A stretch of 64,000 nt of DNA from Dysgonomonas sp. UBA7710. Its GTDB lineage: Bacteria; Bacteroidota; Bacteroidia; Bacteroidales; Dysgonomonadaceae. Under the pieces are notes generated by a model. It saw nothing but the letters and a program-made list of their open reading frames with translations, did no database searches and was not told where the DNA came from. The stretch spans positions 1-64,000 of the forward strand of contig NZ_DLFW01000035.1 of the NCBI RefSeq assembly GCF_002482385.1, in the 5' to 3' direction. Shown here piece after piece: positions 1 through 8,270 of this stretch; the first letter of the stretch is position 1; each line of letters begins with the position of its first letter. A program made the translations under genes and the position numbers.

Positions 1-2
1 AC

Positions 3-776
3 GGGTTGAATATGTATGATTATAGTGCGAGGTATTATGAGAGTGCGTTAGGAAGGTTTACGAGTGTTGATCCGTTGGCAGAGAAATATTATAATATTAG
101 TCCATATGCGTATGTAATGAATAATCCATTGAAATATATTGATCCGACAGGAGGAGATATTGTAATATCTGGAGCTTTAAATCAAGATGCACTAAAGCAA
201 TTACAAGCTGGTGCTGGATCAAGTATTACTTTGACTATGACTGGTAATGGCAATGTTTGCTACACGAAAAATATTGAAGGTAATTTATCATTTAATGCAC
301 AAAAAATAGCAAGCATGATAGACAACAGTTCTATTATTGTTAATCTGAACACCATAGATGGAGATAAGACTTCCACAGGAAACCTATTTATTGGAGGTGC
401 CTTTATGGGGAACCAAGTATATACAGATCAAGATGGTAATAAGATTGTTGTCGCAAATCAAGAAATAAACCCGAAAGTTTTAGGAACGGCAGATAAGCAT
501 ACAGGAATGCCAGGTGAATTAATTATGCATGAAACAACAGAAGCATATGAAGGAGCTAAAATTTCCCAAAAATCAGGTGTTTCAAGCGGAAATTCATCTG
601 CAACTAACAGTGTATATGAACAAGCTCACAACGCTGCAACTAGTCAAAGCCCTATATATCAAACGATGTATGATGCAAAGGGAAAGATAACTACAGATCC
701 ATTAAAAGCAGTTAAAGTAGAATGGTCTGTAAAGACTATTCAAGATAAGGATAAAGTGATTCAGACATTACAATAA
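3..776 (+). CDS. RHS repeat-associated core protein, C-terminal part (5' end outside window)
   Basis: The reading frame is open to the left edge, so this is the C-terminal end of a longer RHS/YD-repeat protein. The first ~50 residues are the RHS core signature (GLNMYDYSARYY, LGRFTSVDPLAEKY, NPLKYIDPTG). In RHS proteins this marks the cleavage point after which a variable, often toxic, C-terminal domain begins. Counting from the TTG at position 6, the ~205-residue tail contains H175-E176-x-x-E179 (HETTEAY) and H208 (YEQAHNAA), a pattern that could bind a metal. I do not recognise the tail as a named toxin family. A small lipoprotein gene follows 11 bp downstream, as expected for a toxin/immunity pair. 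The RHS assignment is secure; toxicity is inferred. Confidence 0.85.
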   Translation, partial: GLNMYDYSARYYESALGRFTSVDPLAEKYYNISPYAYVMNNPLKYIDPTGGDIVISGALNQDALKQLQAGAGSSITLTMTGNGNVCYTKNIEGNLSFNAQKIASMIDNSSIIVNLNTIDGDKTSTGNLFIGGAFMGNQVYTDQDGNKIVVANQEINPKVLGTADKHTGMPGELIMHETTEAYEGAKISQKSGVSSGNSSATNSVYEQAHNAATSQSPIYQTMYDAKGKITTDPLKAVKVEWSVKTIQDKDKVIQTLQ

Positions 777-787
777 AATGTTATAAT

Positions 788-1231
788 ATGAAATATATAT
801 TTTTAGTTTTCATTCTGATTATTATGTATTGTTGTGGCAGTCGTCAAGCTACATTATTAAATCATGATAAGAACATCAATCGTGATTCTGTGTTGACTTA
901 CTATAAGATCATTAAGATAGATGAAATAAAAAACAGGCTATACATAATTTATGCTCAAAAAGGAGACTCTATTTATAAAATAATATCAGAAAAAGAAGAA
1001 AGTTCACTTATACCATGTAAACAGATAAGAGAGAAAGATATAGAATTCTTTGATTTGACATTAATCTTCCCGTACAAAAGTCTTCTTGGGGTTAATCTAT
1101 CAGGATCATATTATACGACAATCAAAGGATTAAATATTAACGGTGTGATGGTTGAAGTGGAAGAACGCTCTAACCGCTCGTTATATAGAGCAAATAATTT
1201 AAAAGGACTATGTATTATAAAAAGAGAATAG
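788..1231 (+). CDS. small lipoprotein, candidate immunity protein of the RHS gene
   Basis: A 147-residue protein with a hydrophobic N-terminus ending in a Cys-Cys-Gly (MYCCGS), read as a lipoprotein signal peptide with the lipidated Cys near residue 16. The mature part is polar and about 130 residues long, with no motif I recognise. It starts 11 bp after the RHS stop and is very likely co-transcribed with it. Position and size suggest an immunity protein for the RHS C-terminal domain, and a membrane-anchored location would fit protection against a secreted effector. That role is inferred from position only. A strong hairpin at 1352-1381 would end this transcript. Confidence 0.65.
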   Translation: MKYIFLVFILIIMYCCGSRQATLLNHDKNINRDSVLTYYKIIKIDEIKNRLYIIYAQKGDSIYKIISEKEESSLIPCKQIREKDIEFFDLTLIFPYKSLLGVNLSGSYYTTIKGLNINGVMVEVEERSNRSLYRANNLKGLCIIKRE

Positions 1232-1309
1232 GAGTCAGAACATAAATTTAATAATAATTTATACACATAATTTGTCTATCGGCTACTGATATATTTATTG
1301 GTAGCCCGT

Positions 1310-1344
1310 TCGCGCAGACGTCCCGTCTGAGTGTTGCGTAGCAA
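1310..1344. repeat. dispersed repeat with GCAGACGTCCCGTCTG hairpin, copy 1
   Basis: Twenty bases (1310-1329) are identical to 49130-49149, and CGTAGCAA follows at the same offset in both copies. CAGACG-TCC-CGTCTG can form a small hairpin. Both copies lie in gene-free DNA. Confidence 0.6.
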
Positions 1345-1351
1345 TAATTAT

Positions 1352-1388
1352 AATCCTGTTGGTGTCATCATCGGCAGGATTCTTTATC
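1352..1388 (+). terminator. hairpin terminator after the RHS/lipoprotein pair
   Basis: AATCCTGTTGGTG (1352-1364) pairs with CATCGGCAGGATT (1369-1381) over 13 positions, three of them G-U, with a TCAT loop. CTTTATCT follows. It lies about 120 bp after the lipoprotein stop. The stretch 1232-1658 otherwise holds the repeats listed here and a candidate promoter, and no gene. Confidence 0.55.
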
Positions 1389-1453
1389 TATATCATATAC
1401 ATTTTTATTCAGCGGAGCAGAAAAAATACAGAATGAAAACTATTGAAAAGATC

Positions 1454-1476
1454 TGTTACGTTTGTTACCTTTTAAC
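1454..1476 (+). repeat. solo TGTTAC-N3-TGTTAC element
   Basis: TGTTAC, four bases, GTTAC, then CTTTTAAC. This is one end-motif of the composite element seen at 24035-24157, here without the rest. A short inverted repeat (TTAACTATAGTTGA) follows it. Confidence 0.6.
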
Positions 1477-1550
1477 TATAGTTGATATTAGATTAAATAT
1501 GTATATTTGAACTACTTTAATGAATATCGTTGTAAAGCACACAATATGTA

Positions 1551-1558
1551 TATCTTTG
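1551..1558 (+). promoter_or_regulatory. candidate Bacteroidota -7 box for the gene at 1659
   Basis: TATCTTTG matches the TAnnTTTG -7 consensus of Bacteroidota primary-sigma promoters. It would give a leader of about 95 nt. Confidence 0.4.
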
Positions 1559-1658
1559 TCTCTATTAATTGTCCTTGGTTCAAACCTACCATACCTGGAA
1601 AATAAATGACCGGATAAATTATATTTCTTAGTTACTAACCATTTTAATTTTAATATTT

Positions 1659-2156
1659 ATGAGAACGAAACCCAACTTATTTTTATATTTTTTCTCGTTT
1701 TTGATGATACTTAATTTTATGTCAATTGACAGTCTTTCTGCCCAAAGCATAGATAAAAATAACGTACCTTTCCCTGAAGAACCTAACATACCTATAGGAG
1801 ATTATTGGCAAGAAGGATATGATTATGGATTTAAATTAGGTAAATATTATGCAACTTCAGGGTTGAAAGAAACTATAATAGTCTATACAGGTACAGATGC
1901 AAATGGTAAAATGAAGTTTACAACAGTAAAAAGAATCATGCCTCTGAAAGATTACTATGATGCTATGGGTAATGCGCTCTATCAGGCAAAAATAAAGAAT
2001 AGTGGAGATTTCAACATGATAAGATATTATGATGGGGCCTTAAATGGATTGTATGATGGTTTCTATTTTAATATCGGAGGTTCTGGTGGTTCTGGAGGCA
2101 GTCCTAAGCCACCCAAGGATACAGGAGACATGACTGCAAATCCTCACGAGCCGTAA
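1659..2156 (+). CDS. secreted hypothetical protein with Gly/Ser-rich tail
   Basis: A 165-residue protein I do not recognise. Residues 1-29 form a Sec signal peptide (hydrophobic FLYFFSFLMILNF stretch, ending SLSAQ). The mature part has tyrosine-rich segments (GDYWQEGYDYGFKLGKYY; RYYDGALNGLYDGFYFN) and ends in a low-complexity GGSGGSGG linker followed by PKPPKDTGD. The linker-like tail with no domain after it may mean a truncated longer protein or a natural C-terminus. It stands alone between the RHS region and the thioesterase gene, and related inverted sequences (AAATGACCGGA) lie on both sides. Function unknown. Confidence 0.6.
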   Translation: MRTKPNLFLYFFSFLMILNFMSIDSLSAQSIDKNNVPFPEEPNIPIGDYWQEGYDYGFKLGKYYATSGLKETIIVYTGTDANGKMKFTTVKRIMPLKDYYDAMGNALYQAKIKNSGDFNMIRYYDGALNGLYDGFYFNIGGSGGSGGSPKPPKDTGDMTANPHEP

Positions 2157-2170
2157 ATTCTTACGATAAC

Positions 2171-2399
2171 TTAATTGTCCGGTCATTTTTATGGCCTGCT
2201 CTATTTACCTTTTTAGTTTCAATAGGGCCATCCATATTAAAAAGAAGAGGTTAAACCAATGATAATGGTATCGCCTATCTTTATAGGAGGATCGTCAGTT
2301 ACGGTGATTCAAGCTTGGTTTACACACTTTTTGTTCCAAGTACTTCTAAGACAGGTTTTATTTCCTAATGCATCTACAGTAAGTTGTATAATTAGGAAA
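2171..2399. other. gene-free stretch with possible coding remnant
   Basis: No convincing gene. On the minus strand one frame reads ...DALGNKTC..STWNKKC..NQA, then a stop, then ITVTDDPPIKIGDT, which looks like decayed coding sequence. The region also holds an inverted copy of the AAATGACCGGA sequence (2171-2190) and a 10-bp perfect inverted repeat (2360-2369 with 2391-2400) overlapping the stop codon of the thioesterase gene. Confidence 0.3.
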
Positions 2400-2831
2400 T
2401 TACTTTTTTCTTAAATCTTTTCCTTCAAAATTGCAAATAGCTTCAACCCACTCTTGTGGTACCGGCTTGGACTTATGCTGAATCAAGTCGTAAGTAACCA
2501 TTGTTGAACGGCAAAAACATTTTTCTTCCCCGGTCCTAACATCGATAACACGTTGAGCCAGTTCAAAGCTTTTTGTGCCAATAGCCGTTACTGCGGTTTG
2601 TGTTGCGATATGGTCGGTTCCAAATATCTGAGATTTAAATACTACATTGATTTCAACTACAACAATAGCTTCTTCTTCCCAATTTACACCCGGACAAATT
2701 GTTTCAATATAATTCGTTTTCCCCAAATCATAGAAGGTAAAATAAACTGCATTATTGATATGTCCGAACCGATCAATGTCGTTAGCTCTCAATTGTAGAG
2801 GTATGATATGTTTAAATGATATTTCATCCAT
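2400..2831 (-). CDS. acyl-CoA thioesterase, hot-dog fold (4-hydroxybenzoyl-CoA thioesterase-like)
   Basis: A 143-residue single-domain hot-dog protein. The motif LRANDIDRFGHINNAVYFTFYDLGKTNYIE has the conserved D-x-x-G-H-x-N-N block of the 4HBT family, whose Asp is catalytic or structural in acyl-CoA thioesterases. It probably hydrolyses an acyl-CoA in the cytosol; the substrate cannot be told. I chose the ATG at 2831 (MDEISFKH) because AGGA lies 8 nt before it. The longer TTG start at 2855 falls inside a TAACTTTG promoter box. An ATG at 2840 is also possible. The gene is monocistronic. Confidence 0.85.
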   Translation of the reverse strand: MDEISFKHIIPLQLRANDIDRFGHINNAVYFTFYDLGKTNYIETICPGVNWEEEAIVVVEINVVFKSQIFGTDHIATQTAVTAIGTKSFELAQRVIDVRTGEEKCFCRSTMVTYDLIQHKSKPVPQEWVEAICNFEGKDLRKK

Positions 2832-2852
2832 AATCGTCATCCTATTTTGCAG

Positions 2853-2860
2853 CAAAGTTA
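2853..2860 (-). promoter_or_regulatory. -7 box of the thioesterase gene
   Basis: TAACTTTG on the minus strand, 21 bp before the chosen ATG. It overlaps the alternative TTG start and so argues against that start. Confidence 0.55.
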
Positions 2861-3153
2861 TGATATTATTATAAAATTGAGCTTCGCCTCTTCTTTATAT
2901 TTTTCTATGCAAGAAATCAGTTCGCTTATGTTTTAAGATAAAACTGAATTTTAAATTGAAAGCATGAAATATCTCAGTGATTTTTGTATTAAAAAACTGC
3001 TTGAATATCCAATATTAATTAAATTATGTTATTTTTATGTTTTGTTTGTGAAATCTGAAGATAATATTTATCTATATAATAAGGAAGAAGCATTTTTCCT
3101 TATACAAAGTGCCTGAAATTGTAATTTAAAGACGAATATTAAATATCTTAACT

Positions 3154-3291
3154 ATGAAGCCTGCCCAGATTCTCTTCTTGCTGTCCCTGTGGATGGCGTT
3201 ACCTGGTTTTTGTCAATTGAACAGTTCTCACAATCATCTGTACCTCGGCGATGTGTTAATTAAACAGCAGCTAAATATAATAGTGCTATGA
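3154..3291 (+). pseudogene. truncated leader ORF of an RHS operon (45 aa)
   Basis: ATG at 3154 opens a 45-residue frame with a clear signal peptide (ILFLLSLWMALPGFCQ) followed by LYLGDVLIKQQLN and a stop that overlaps the next ATG (ATGA, 3288-3291). In my recollection, secreted proteins encoded before RHS genes in Bacteroidota often carry a G-x-VLIKQQ segment just after the signal peptide and then continue for hundreds of residues. Here only the first few dozen residues remain, fused by deletion to the start of the RHS gene. It may be a decayed gene or still serve for translational coupling. Confidence 0.45.
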
Positions 3292-6200
3292 GAAAATATA
3301 CTGCACATGTAATTATAATGTTCTTCTGTTCATTATCTGTATTTCCTCAATACGATAAAGTTGATATACAAATGCCCACTGCTACATCTTTAATGCGGTA
3401 TACTGATTATCCTGTAAGTCATAAAACCGGAATTCCTGATATTAGAATTCCACTACATACATTAAAGGCCGGAGATAAGATAATTCCTATCGAATTGAGT
3501 TTTCATATAGACAATTTTATGCGCTCGAATCAAATCCCTGAATCTACAGGAGCAGGATGGACTTTAAATACAAATATACAAATCAGCAGGAGTATAAACG
3601 GGAAAGATGATTTTAAAGCAGGGGGATATTGTAATGTCACTACATATCCCGGTCCTTTCGACTACAACGATCAAGGAAGCAATAAGGATGTCATAAGAGA
3701 CAATTTGTATAAATCAAAATTATCTGTGGAAGGAGGAATGGGAGGTATTGACGGTGAATCGGATAAATACTATTACAATATACTCGGCAAAAGCGGAACC
3801 TTTTATCTGCAAAGGGTAAAAGATAAACCCAATGAAATTAAATGTATTTCGGTCCCTTTAGATGGTGTGAAAATAATATTAGTAAAACCTTGGGTATTTA
3901 CAATCATAGATACCGATGGAACTAAATATTTATTTGAAGGCGGGGGACGAGACTACAGAACACCTACAAATTATTATGACGAAAGTGTTATAACATGGAA
4001 ATGTAAAAAAATAGTTAGTCCTAATGGGGACGAGATCGAATTTATATACAATACGGTATATAAGCCTAACGGGGGAAGTATTGTAGAGTTTAGTTCGCGC
4101 CTGGAACTATATGATGATCAACGAAATTATGCCGGGCCCTATGATGACCGGTATAGTCAATGTAATGGTGGAAATTATTTGTTGGTAAAAGAAACTCCTT
4201 TCTGGAAAATAATCGGGCCTAAGATGAAGCGTTATGCCGGTTTTGGGAACGATCTGAAAACTATGAATGCCGGTGGTGCTTTTGAAGATTCTTTTTCCGA
4301 CTATCCGGTGGGAGGCTCCCCGTCCGCTACTTATTGGTATATGAGTTCGGATTACCTTGATGAGATCAGGTTCAGAGGAGGAAAAGTGTTGTTTACATAT
4401 GAGGATAACTCAATAATGACTTCTATAAAAATTGTAGATAATCAAGGAAAAGTAACAAAAGCAATTACATTAGAACAAGAAGGAGGGGGAAATAATCAGG
4501 TATATAGTGACCAATTTTATAATAGGATATTAAAGACGCTGAAAATTAATGATGAAACTTACTCTTTTCATTATGGTTATCAAAGGAAAGGATATGTGGA
4601 AGCTGATTTCTGGGGATATAACGGATACTACCCGGGGAGTGGATATGGAGGTGCGGGCTCTATAGCTAACTTAGAACAAGATATAGATGTACAATGGGGG
4701 CAGAATCCTTGGGGGGTAAAATCCTTTTGGGGGTGTGAACCGGTTAGCGACCCTTATGTCTGGTATCATCTTTTAGGAAAAACATCTAGTGATATCTTTT
4801 ATGTCAGGCCGGACTTTACATTGCTGAAAATTAAGTACCCGACAGGAGGCAGCACCGAGTTTATTGTAGGTCAGAATTTATTCCGGAGTAAGTTTGATAG
4901 CCAGATCAAAGGTGCGGGAGGTTATAGAATACAACGGATAAAATTTTATGACGGAATAAATACCAATCCGATTAAAGAAAAAATATATAAATATGGGCCA
5001 GATGAAGATGGAACAGGTATAATAAGAGATGAACCATCATTTTCTTATTATCCTAAAACCGATTATACAGAACAGCTTATAAAATACTATTTGTCAGATA
5101 ATAATCCATCATCCCTCTTTCAAACAGAACGTAAGCGCGTTTTTTTAGGAACAAGTACCAGAGCTATGACTTTTGGTAATGGTTCGCCTGTTAATTATAA
5201 TGAGGTTTCTGAATATGAATCTGATATGGGGAAAGAAACTGGTAAAACAGTATATAAATACGATTTAAAGAATTATATACCTGCTTATGCTTCACCAACT
5301 GATCCTTACCCGTTTGAACAAGAAGAATGGGATATGGGAATGCTGGATTCTGTTATTATTTACAAATATAATAGCAGTTTAAATAAATATGAGTGGCAAA
5401 AAAGAAAGAAGTATGTGTATAATGCATATTATCAGCCTGTTCAAATATTCAGGGAGAAAGTATGGATGCATGAAGTTCCTGAGGTAATAAACGGATTTAC
5501 CAGACATTATTTGGATGTTCTGACCGATCTTGCAGCCTTTTATCATAAATATGATGGCCTGAAAACAGGGGTGATGCAACTTATTAAAGAAGTAGAGTAT
5601 ATTAAAGAAAAAGAAAATATACTGATCGAAGAAACAGAGTACTACTACGATAATCCTAATAAATATACGACTGGCAGAAAAATTAAAAAGCTAAGTGATG
5701 GAACGGTGTTGACTGAGCAGACTACTTATCCGGAAGATTACTTATCCGGGAATTTTATTGCTGATTTACTTAGTAAGAACATGACATCTTTTCCAATTGA
5801 AAAGATTTCGTATCGTAATGGAAACATTATTTCAGGAGAATTTTTAAATTACAATATATCAGGTCAGATATCTACAGTCGATCATTTGGAGGATAATATT
5901 GCTATTACCGATTTTAAGTTATCAAATAAAGGAACTAATGGTAAATATACCCCGGATACTCCTAATACCATCATAAATAAAGATAATCGCTATAAGCAAA
6001 AATTTGCTCTGACTTATGATAGCTATGGCAATATAAAAAATATAATGCCACAGGCTACATTTCCAATCGTCTATCTTTGGTCATACTCGGGCCAATATCC
6101 TATAGCAGAAATTAAGAACGCCACACTAACCGAAGTTACCGCGGTTCTGAATTCTATTTTTGGTGTAAACAGTGTCGATGCATTATCCGCATTAACCACG

Positions 6201-6422
6201 CCAAACGAAGGAAAGTTGAAGGACGGCAGCCTGCAGCGAGCATTACCTGATGCTCATGTTACCACCTACACTTACCAGCCTCTTGTTGGCCTATTGACGG
6301 CAACAAACCCATCCGGTATCACTGTTTATTACGAGTACGATACCTTCGGCCGCCTGAAACGCACCAAAGATGTAGATGGAAAAACCGTTCAGGAATACGA
6401 TTATCATTATCAAAACCAATAA
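3288..6422 (+). CDS. RHS/YD-repeat family secreted protein without core/toxin domain
   Basis: A 1044-residue protein with a signal peptide (residues 1-20, ending SVFPQ). The N-terminal ~100 residues (PTATSLMRYTDYPVSHKTGIPDIRIPL...GAGWTLN) are typical of the large secreted proteins of Bacteroidota RHS loci. Tyr/Asp/Gly-rich strands run throughout, and the C-terminus has YD-repeat signatures (YYEYDTFGRLKRTKDVDGK, VQEYDYHYQ). It stops straight after these repeats. There is no YDYGAR..DP core and no toxin domain, and the next gene is unrelated. Such proteins are usually followed by a second RHS gene that carries the core; here that partner is missing downstream, although a core-containing gene lies upstream at 3-776. 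It probably forms part of a surface or secreted shell. Confidence 0.8.
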   Translation: MRKYTAHVIIMFFCSLSVFPQYDKVDIQMPTATSLMRYTDYPVSHKTGIPDIRIPLHTLKAGDKIIPIELSFHIDNFMRSNQIPESTGAGWTLNTNIQISRSINGKDDFKAGGYCNVTTYPGPFDYNDQGSNKDVIRDNLYKSKLSVEGGMGGIDGESDKYYYNILGKSGTFYLQRVKDKPNEIKCISVPLDGVKIILVKPWVFTIIDTDGTKYLFEGGGRDYRTPTNYYDESVITWKCKKIVSPNGDEIEFIYNTVYKPNGGSIVEFSSRLELYDDQRNYAGPYDDRYSQCNGGNYLLVKETPFWKIIGPKMKRYAGFGNDLKTMNAGGAFEDSFSDYPVGGSPSATYWYMSSDYLDEIRFRGGKVLFTYEDNSIMTSIKIVDNQGKVTKAITLEQEGGGNNQVYSDQFYNRILKTLKINDETYSFHYGYQRKGYVEADFWGYNGYYPGSGYGGAGSIANLEQDIDVQWGQNPWGVKSFWGCEPVSDPYVWYHLLGKTSSDIFYVRPDFTLLKIKYPTGGSTEFIVGQNLFRSKFDSQIKGAGGYRIQRIKFYDGINTNPIKEKIYKYGPDEDGTGIIRDEPSFSYYPKTDYTEQLIKYYLSDNNPSSLFQTERKRVFLGTSTRAMTFGNGSPVNYNEVSEYESDMGKETGKTVYKYDLKNYIPAYASPTDPYPFEQEEWDMGMLDSVIIYKYNSSLNKYEWQKRKKYVYNAYYQPVQIFREKVWMHEVPEVINGFTRHYLDVLTDLAAFYHKYDGLKTGVMQLIKEVEYIKEKENILIEETEYYYDNPNKYTTGRKIKKLSDGTVLTEQTTYPEDYLSGNFIADLLSKNMTSFPIEKISYRNGNIISGEFLNYNISGQISTVDHLEDNIAITDFKLSNKGTNGKYTPDTPNTIINKDNRYKQKFALTYDSYGNIKNIMPQATFPIVYLWSYSGQYPIAEIKNATLTEVTAVLNSIFGVNSVDALSALTTPNEGKLKDGSLQRALPDAHVTTYTYQPLVGLLTATNPSGITVYYEYDTFGRLKRTKDVDGKTVQEYDYHYQNQ

Positions 6423-6620
6423 AGGTGTCGCTGTGAAGAAATATTGATCCATACCATGTGCCTGCTAATTTTAGCTAAAATGATCGTTATCCGGACAACA
6501 AGTCTCGGTGGATTTTTGTTAATGTTATAATATAAATAAAGCGAACTCATTCAGCAGCCTATGTTTGCTATGCTTAGGGAAATTTTAGAATGATACAAAC
6601 TTACATTTATTAAAAAGATG

Positions 6621-6628
6621 TATCTTTG
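6621..6628 (+). promoter_or_regulatory. -7 box of the mlaEF operon
   Basis: TATCTTTG, 39 bp before the ATG at 6668. It contains the TTG that would otherwise be read as an upstream start, so translation must begin later. Confidence 0.6.
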
Positions 6629-6667
6629 TCGGAGTTTTATATTATTGCACAAAGAAATAATCAATAT

Positions 6668-7414
6668 ATGTTGACATCTCTTTTAGAAAAATTGGGACGA
6701 TATACGCTTCTCATGCAAAAGGTTTTTACCAGGCCTCAGAAATGGAATGTATTTTTTCGTCAGTTCTTTACCGAAATGAGCAAGCTTGGAGTAAATTCCA
6801 TCTGGATAGTTATCATTATCTCATTCTTTATCGGAGCCGTAATCGTAGTACAGATTAAGTTGAATATAGATTCTCCTTTTATGCCGCGATATACAGTGGG
6901 ATATGTATCCCGTGAAATCCTGATTCTGGAATTCTCGTCCACTATCATGTGTCTTATACTAGCCGGAAAAGTAGGATCTAATATTGCCTCCGAAATAGGA
7001 ACTATGCAGGTGACCGAACAGATAGACGCCCTTGAAATCATGGGTGTAAACTCGGCGAATTATATTATCCTTCCTAAAATCATGGCTTTAATGGCTTTTA
7101 TTCCCGTGCTGGTGGTATTAAGTATGGTGTTTGGTGTTATTGGTGGTTTTTCTGTTTGTATAATAGGGCAGATAATGCCTGCCGATACATTTCAATATGG
7201 TCTGCAATCATTCTTTAAAGAGTTCTATGTATGGTATGCAATTATAAAAACGATAGTATTTGCTTTCATCATAGCCTCCGTAGCTTCTTTTTACGGTTAT
7301 TCGGCCAGAGGAGGCTCGCTGGATGTGGGTAAAGCCAGTACGGATTCTGTTGTAATGAGTAGTATACTTGTGCTCGTGTCAGACTTGTTAATCACTCAAT
7401 TGATGATGTCATGA
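6668..7414 (+). CDS. mlaE: MlaE-family ABC transporter permease
   Basis: A 248-residue inner-membrane permease of the MlaE/TTG2B family, which moves phospholipids between inner and outer membrane together with an MlaF ATPase and an MCE protein. The family's hydrophobic segments are visible (SIWIVIIISFFIGAVIVVQI; IMALMAFIPVLVVLSMVFGVIGGF; IKTIVFAFIIASVASFYGY), as is the central EIGTMQVTEQIDALEIMGVN block that contacts the ATPase. The start is the ATG at 6668 because a promoter box covers the upstream TTG at 6626. The stop overlaps the mlaF start (ATGA). No MlaD gene is present here. Confidence 0.9.
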   Translation: MLTSLLEKLGRYTLLMQKVFTRPQKWNVFFRQFFTEMSKLGVNSIWIVIIISFFIGAVIVVQIKLNIDSPFMPRYTVGYVSREILILEFSSTIMCLILAGKVGSNIASEIGTMQVTEQIDALEIMGVNSANYIILPKIMALMAFIPVLVVLSMVFGVIGGFSVCIIGQIMPADTFQYGLQSFFKEFYVWYAIIKTIVFAFIIASVASFYGYSARGGSLDVGKASTDSVVMSSILVLVSDLLITQLMMS

Positions 7415-8184
7415 TAGAAGTAAAAAATTTAGATAAGTCGTTCGATGGCAGGGAAGTGCTGAAAGATATAAATATTGTATTCGAAGCAGGGAAAACCAAT
7501 CTTATAATAGGTCGGAGTGGTTCGGGAAAAACTGTACTTCTCAAGAACTTGGTAGGTTTGATGCGACCTACCAGCGGGCAGATTCTATATGACGGGCGGG
7601 ACCTTACAAAAATGAAAACGGCTGAGGTAAAAGCATTGCGTCAGGAGATGGGAATGATATTTCAGGGGTCCGCATTATTTGATTCCATGACAGTATTCGA
7701 AAATGTCAACTTTCCATTGATGATGTTTTCCGATATGTCGAGAGCCGAACAGGCAAAGCGTACACAATTCTGCCTCGAAAGGGTAAATCTTGCCGATTCA
7801 GGCCATTTATATCCTTCCGAAATAAGTGGAGGTATGATGAAGCGTTCTGCTATTGCCCGCGCTATTGCGCTCAACCCGAAGTATCTGTTCTGTGATGAGC
7901 CCAATTCAGGACTTGACCCTCAGACTTCATTGGTTATAGACGACCTGATACACGATATCACAAAAGAGTATAATATGACAACGATTATCAATACCCATGA
8001 TATGAATTCGGTGATGGGGATCGGTGAGCGTATCAATTATATTAAAGAGGGAAATCTGGAGTGGCAGGGCACCAGTGCCGATGTAATGTCTTCGACAAAT
8101 GAAGATTTCAATGATTTTGTCTTTGCTTCGGATTTATTCAAGAAAGTCAAGGCTGCAGAAAACGAAGGAATAAAACTAACATAA
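7411..8184 (+). CDS. mlaF: MlaF-family ABC transporter ATP-binding protein
   Basis: A 257-residue ATPase partner of the upstream MlaE, energising phospholipid transport across the envelope. Walker A GRSGSGKT lies at residues 34-41, the ABC signature appears as SGGMMKR near 138-144 (the family variant), Walker B is YLFCDEPNSGLDP near 160-172, and the switch His lies in NTHD. It overlaps mlaE by 4 bp and is translationally coupled to it. The next gene, exonuclease III, is separated by an AT-rich repeat. Confidence 0.92.
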   Translation: MIEVKNLDKSFDGREVLKDINIVFEAGKTNLIIGRSGSGKTVLLKNLVGLMRPTSGQILYDGRDLTKMKTAEVKALRQEMGMIFQGSALFDSMTVFENVNFPLMMFSDMSRAEQAKRTQFCLERVNLADSGHLYPSEISGGMMKRSAIARAIALNPKYLFCDEPNSGLDPQTSLVIDDLIHDITKEYNMTTIINTHDMNSVMGIGERINYIKEGNLEWQGTSADVMSSTNEDFNDFVFASDLFKKVKAAENEGIKLT

Positions 8185-8185
8185 A

Positions 8186-8265
8186 AATTGGCAAATTCGG
8201 AAATTGGTAAATTTGGATATGATGTTATTAACTAATTGACAAATATGCTAATTCGCTGGATTAAT
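8186..8265. repeat. AT-rich GCAAATT/GCTAATT dispersed repeat, copy 1
   Basis: A chain of related words (GGCAAATTCGG, GGTAAATTTGG, CTAATTGACAAAT, GCTAATTCGC) fills the gap between mlaF and the exonuclease gene. Similar chains occur at 47668-47706 and 57711-57790. Confidence 0.45.
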
Positions 8266-8270
8266 AAACT

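Noticed and set aside
2250..2399. Remnant of an NVEALA-type peptide gene on the minus strand
   Set aside because: DALG followed by Cys-rich sequence is suggestive but too short, and has no signal peptide or upstream part.
2260..2414. Plus-strand 51-aa ORF beginning MIMVSPIFIGG
   Set aside because: No ribosome-binding site or family resemblance. It runs antisense into the thioesterase 3' end.
6468..6481. Perfect palindrome ATTTTAGCTAAAAT after the RHS gene as a terminator
   Set aside because: No loop and no T-run; such AT palindromes arise by chance in this DNA.
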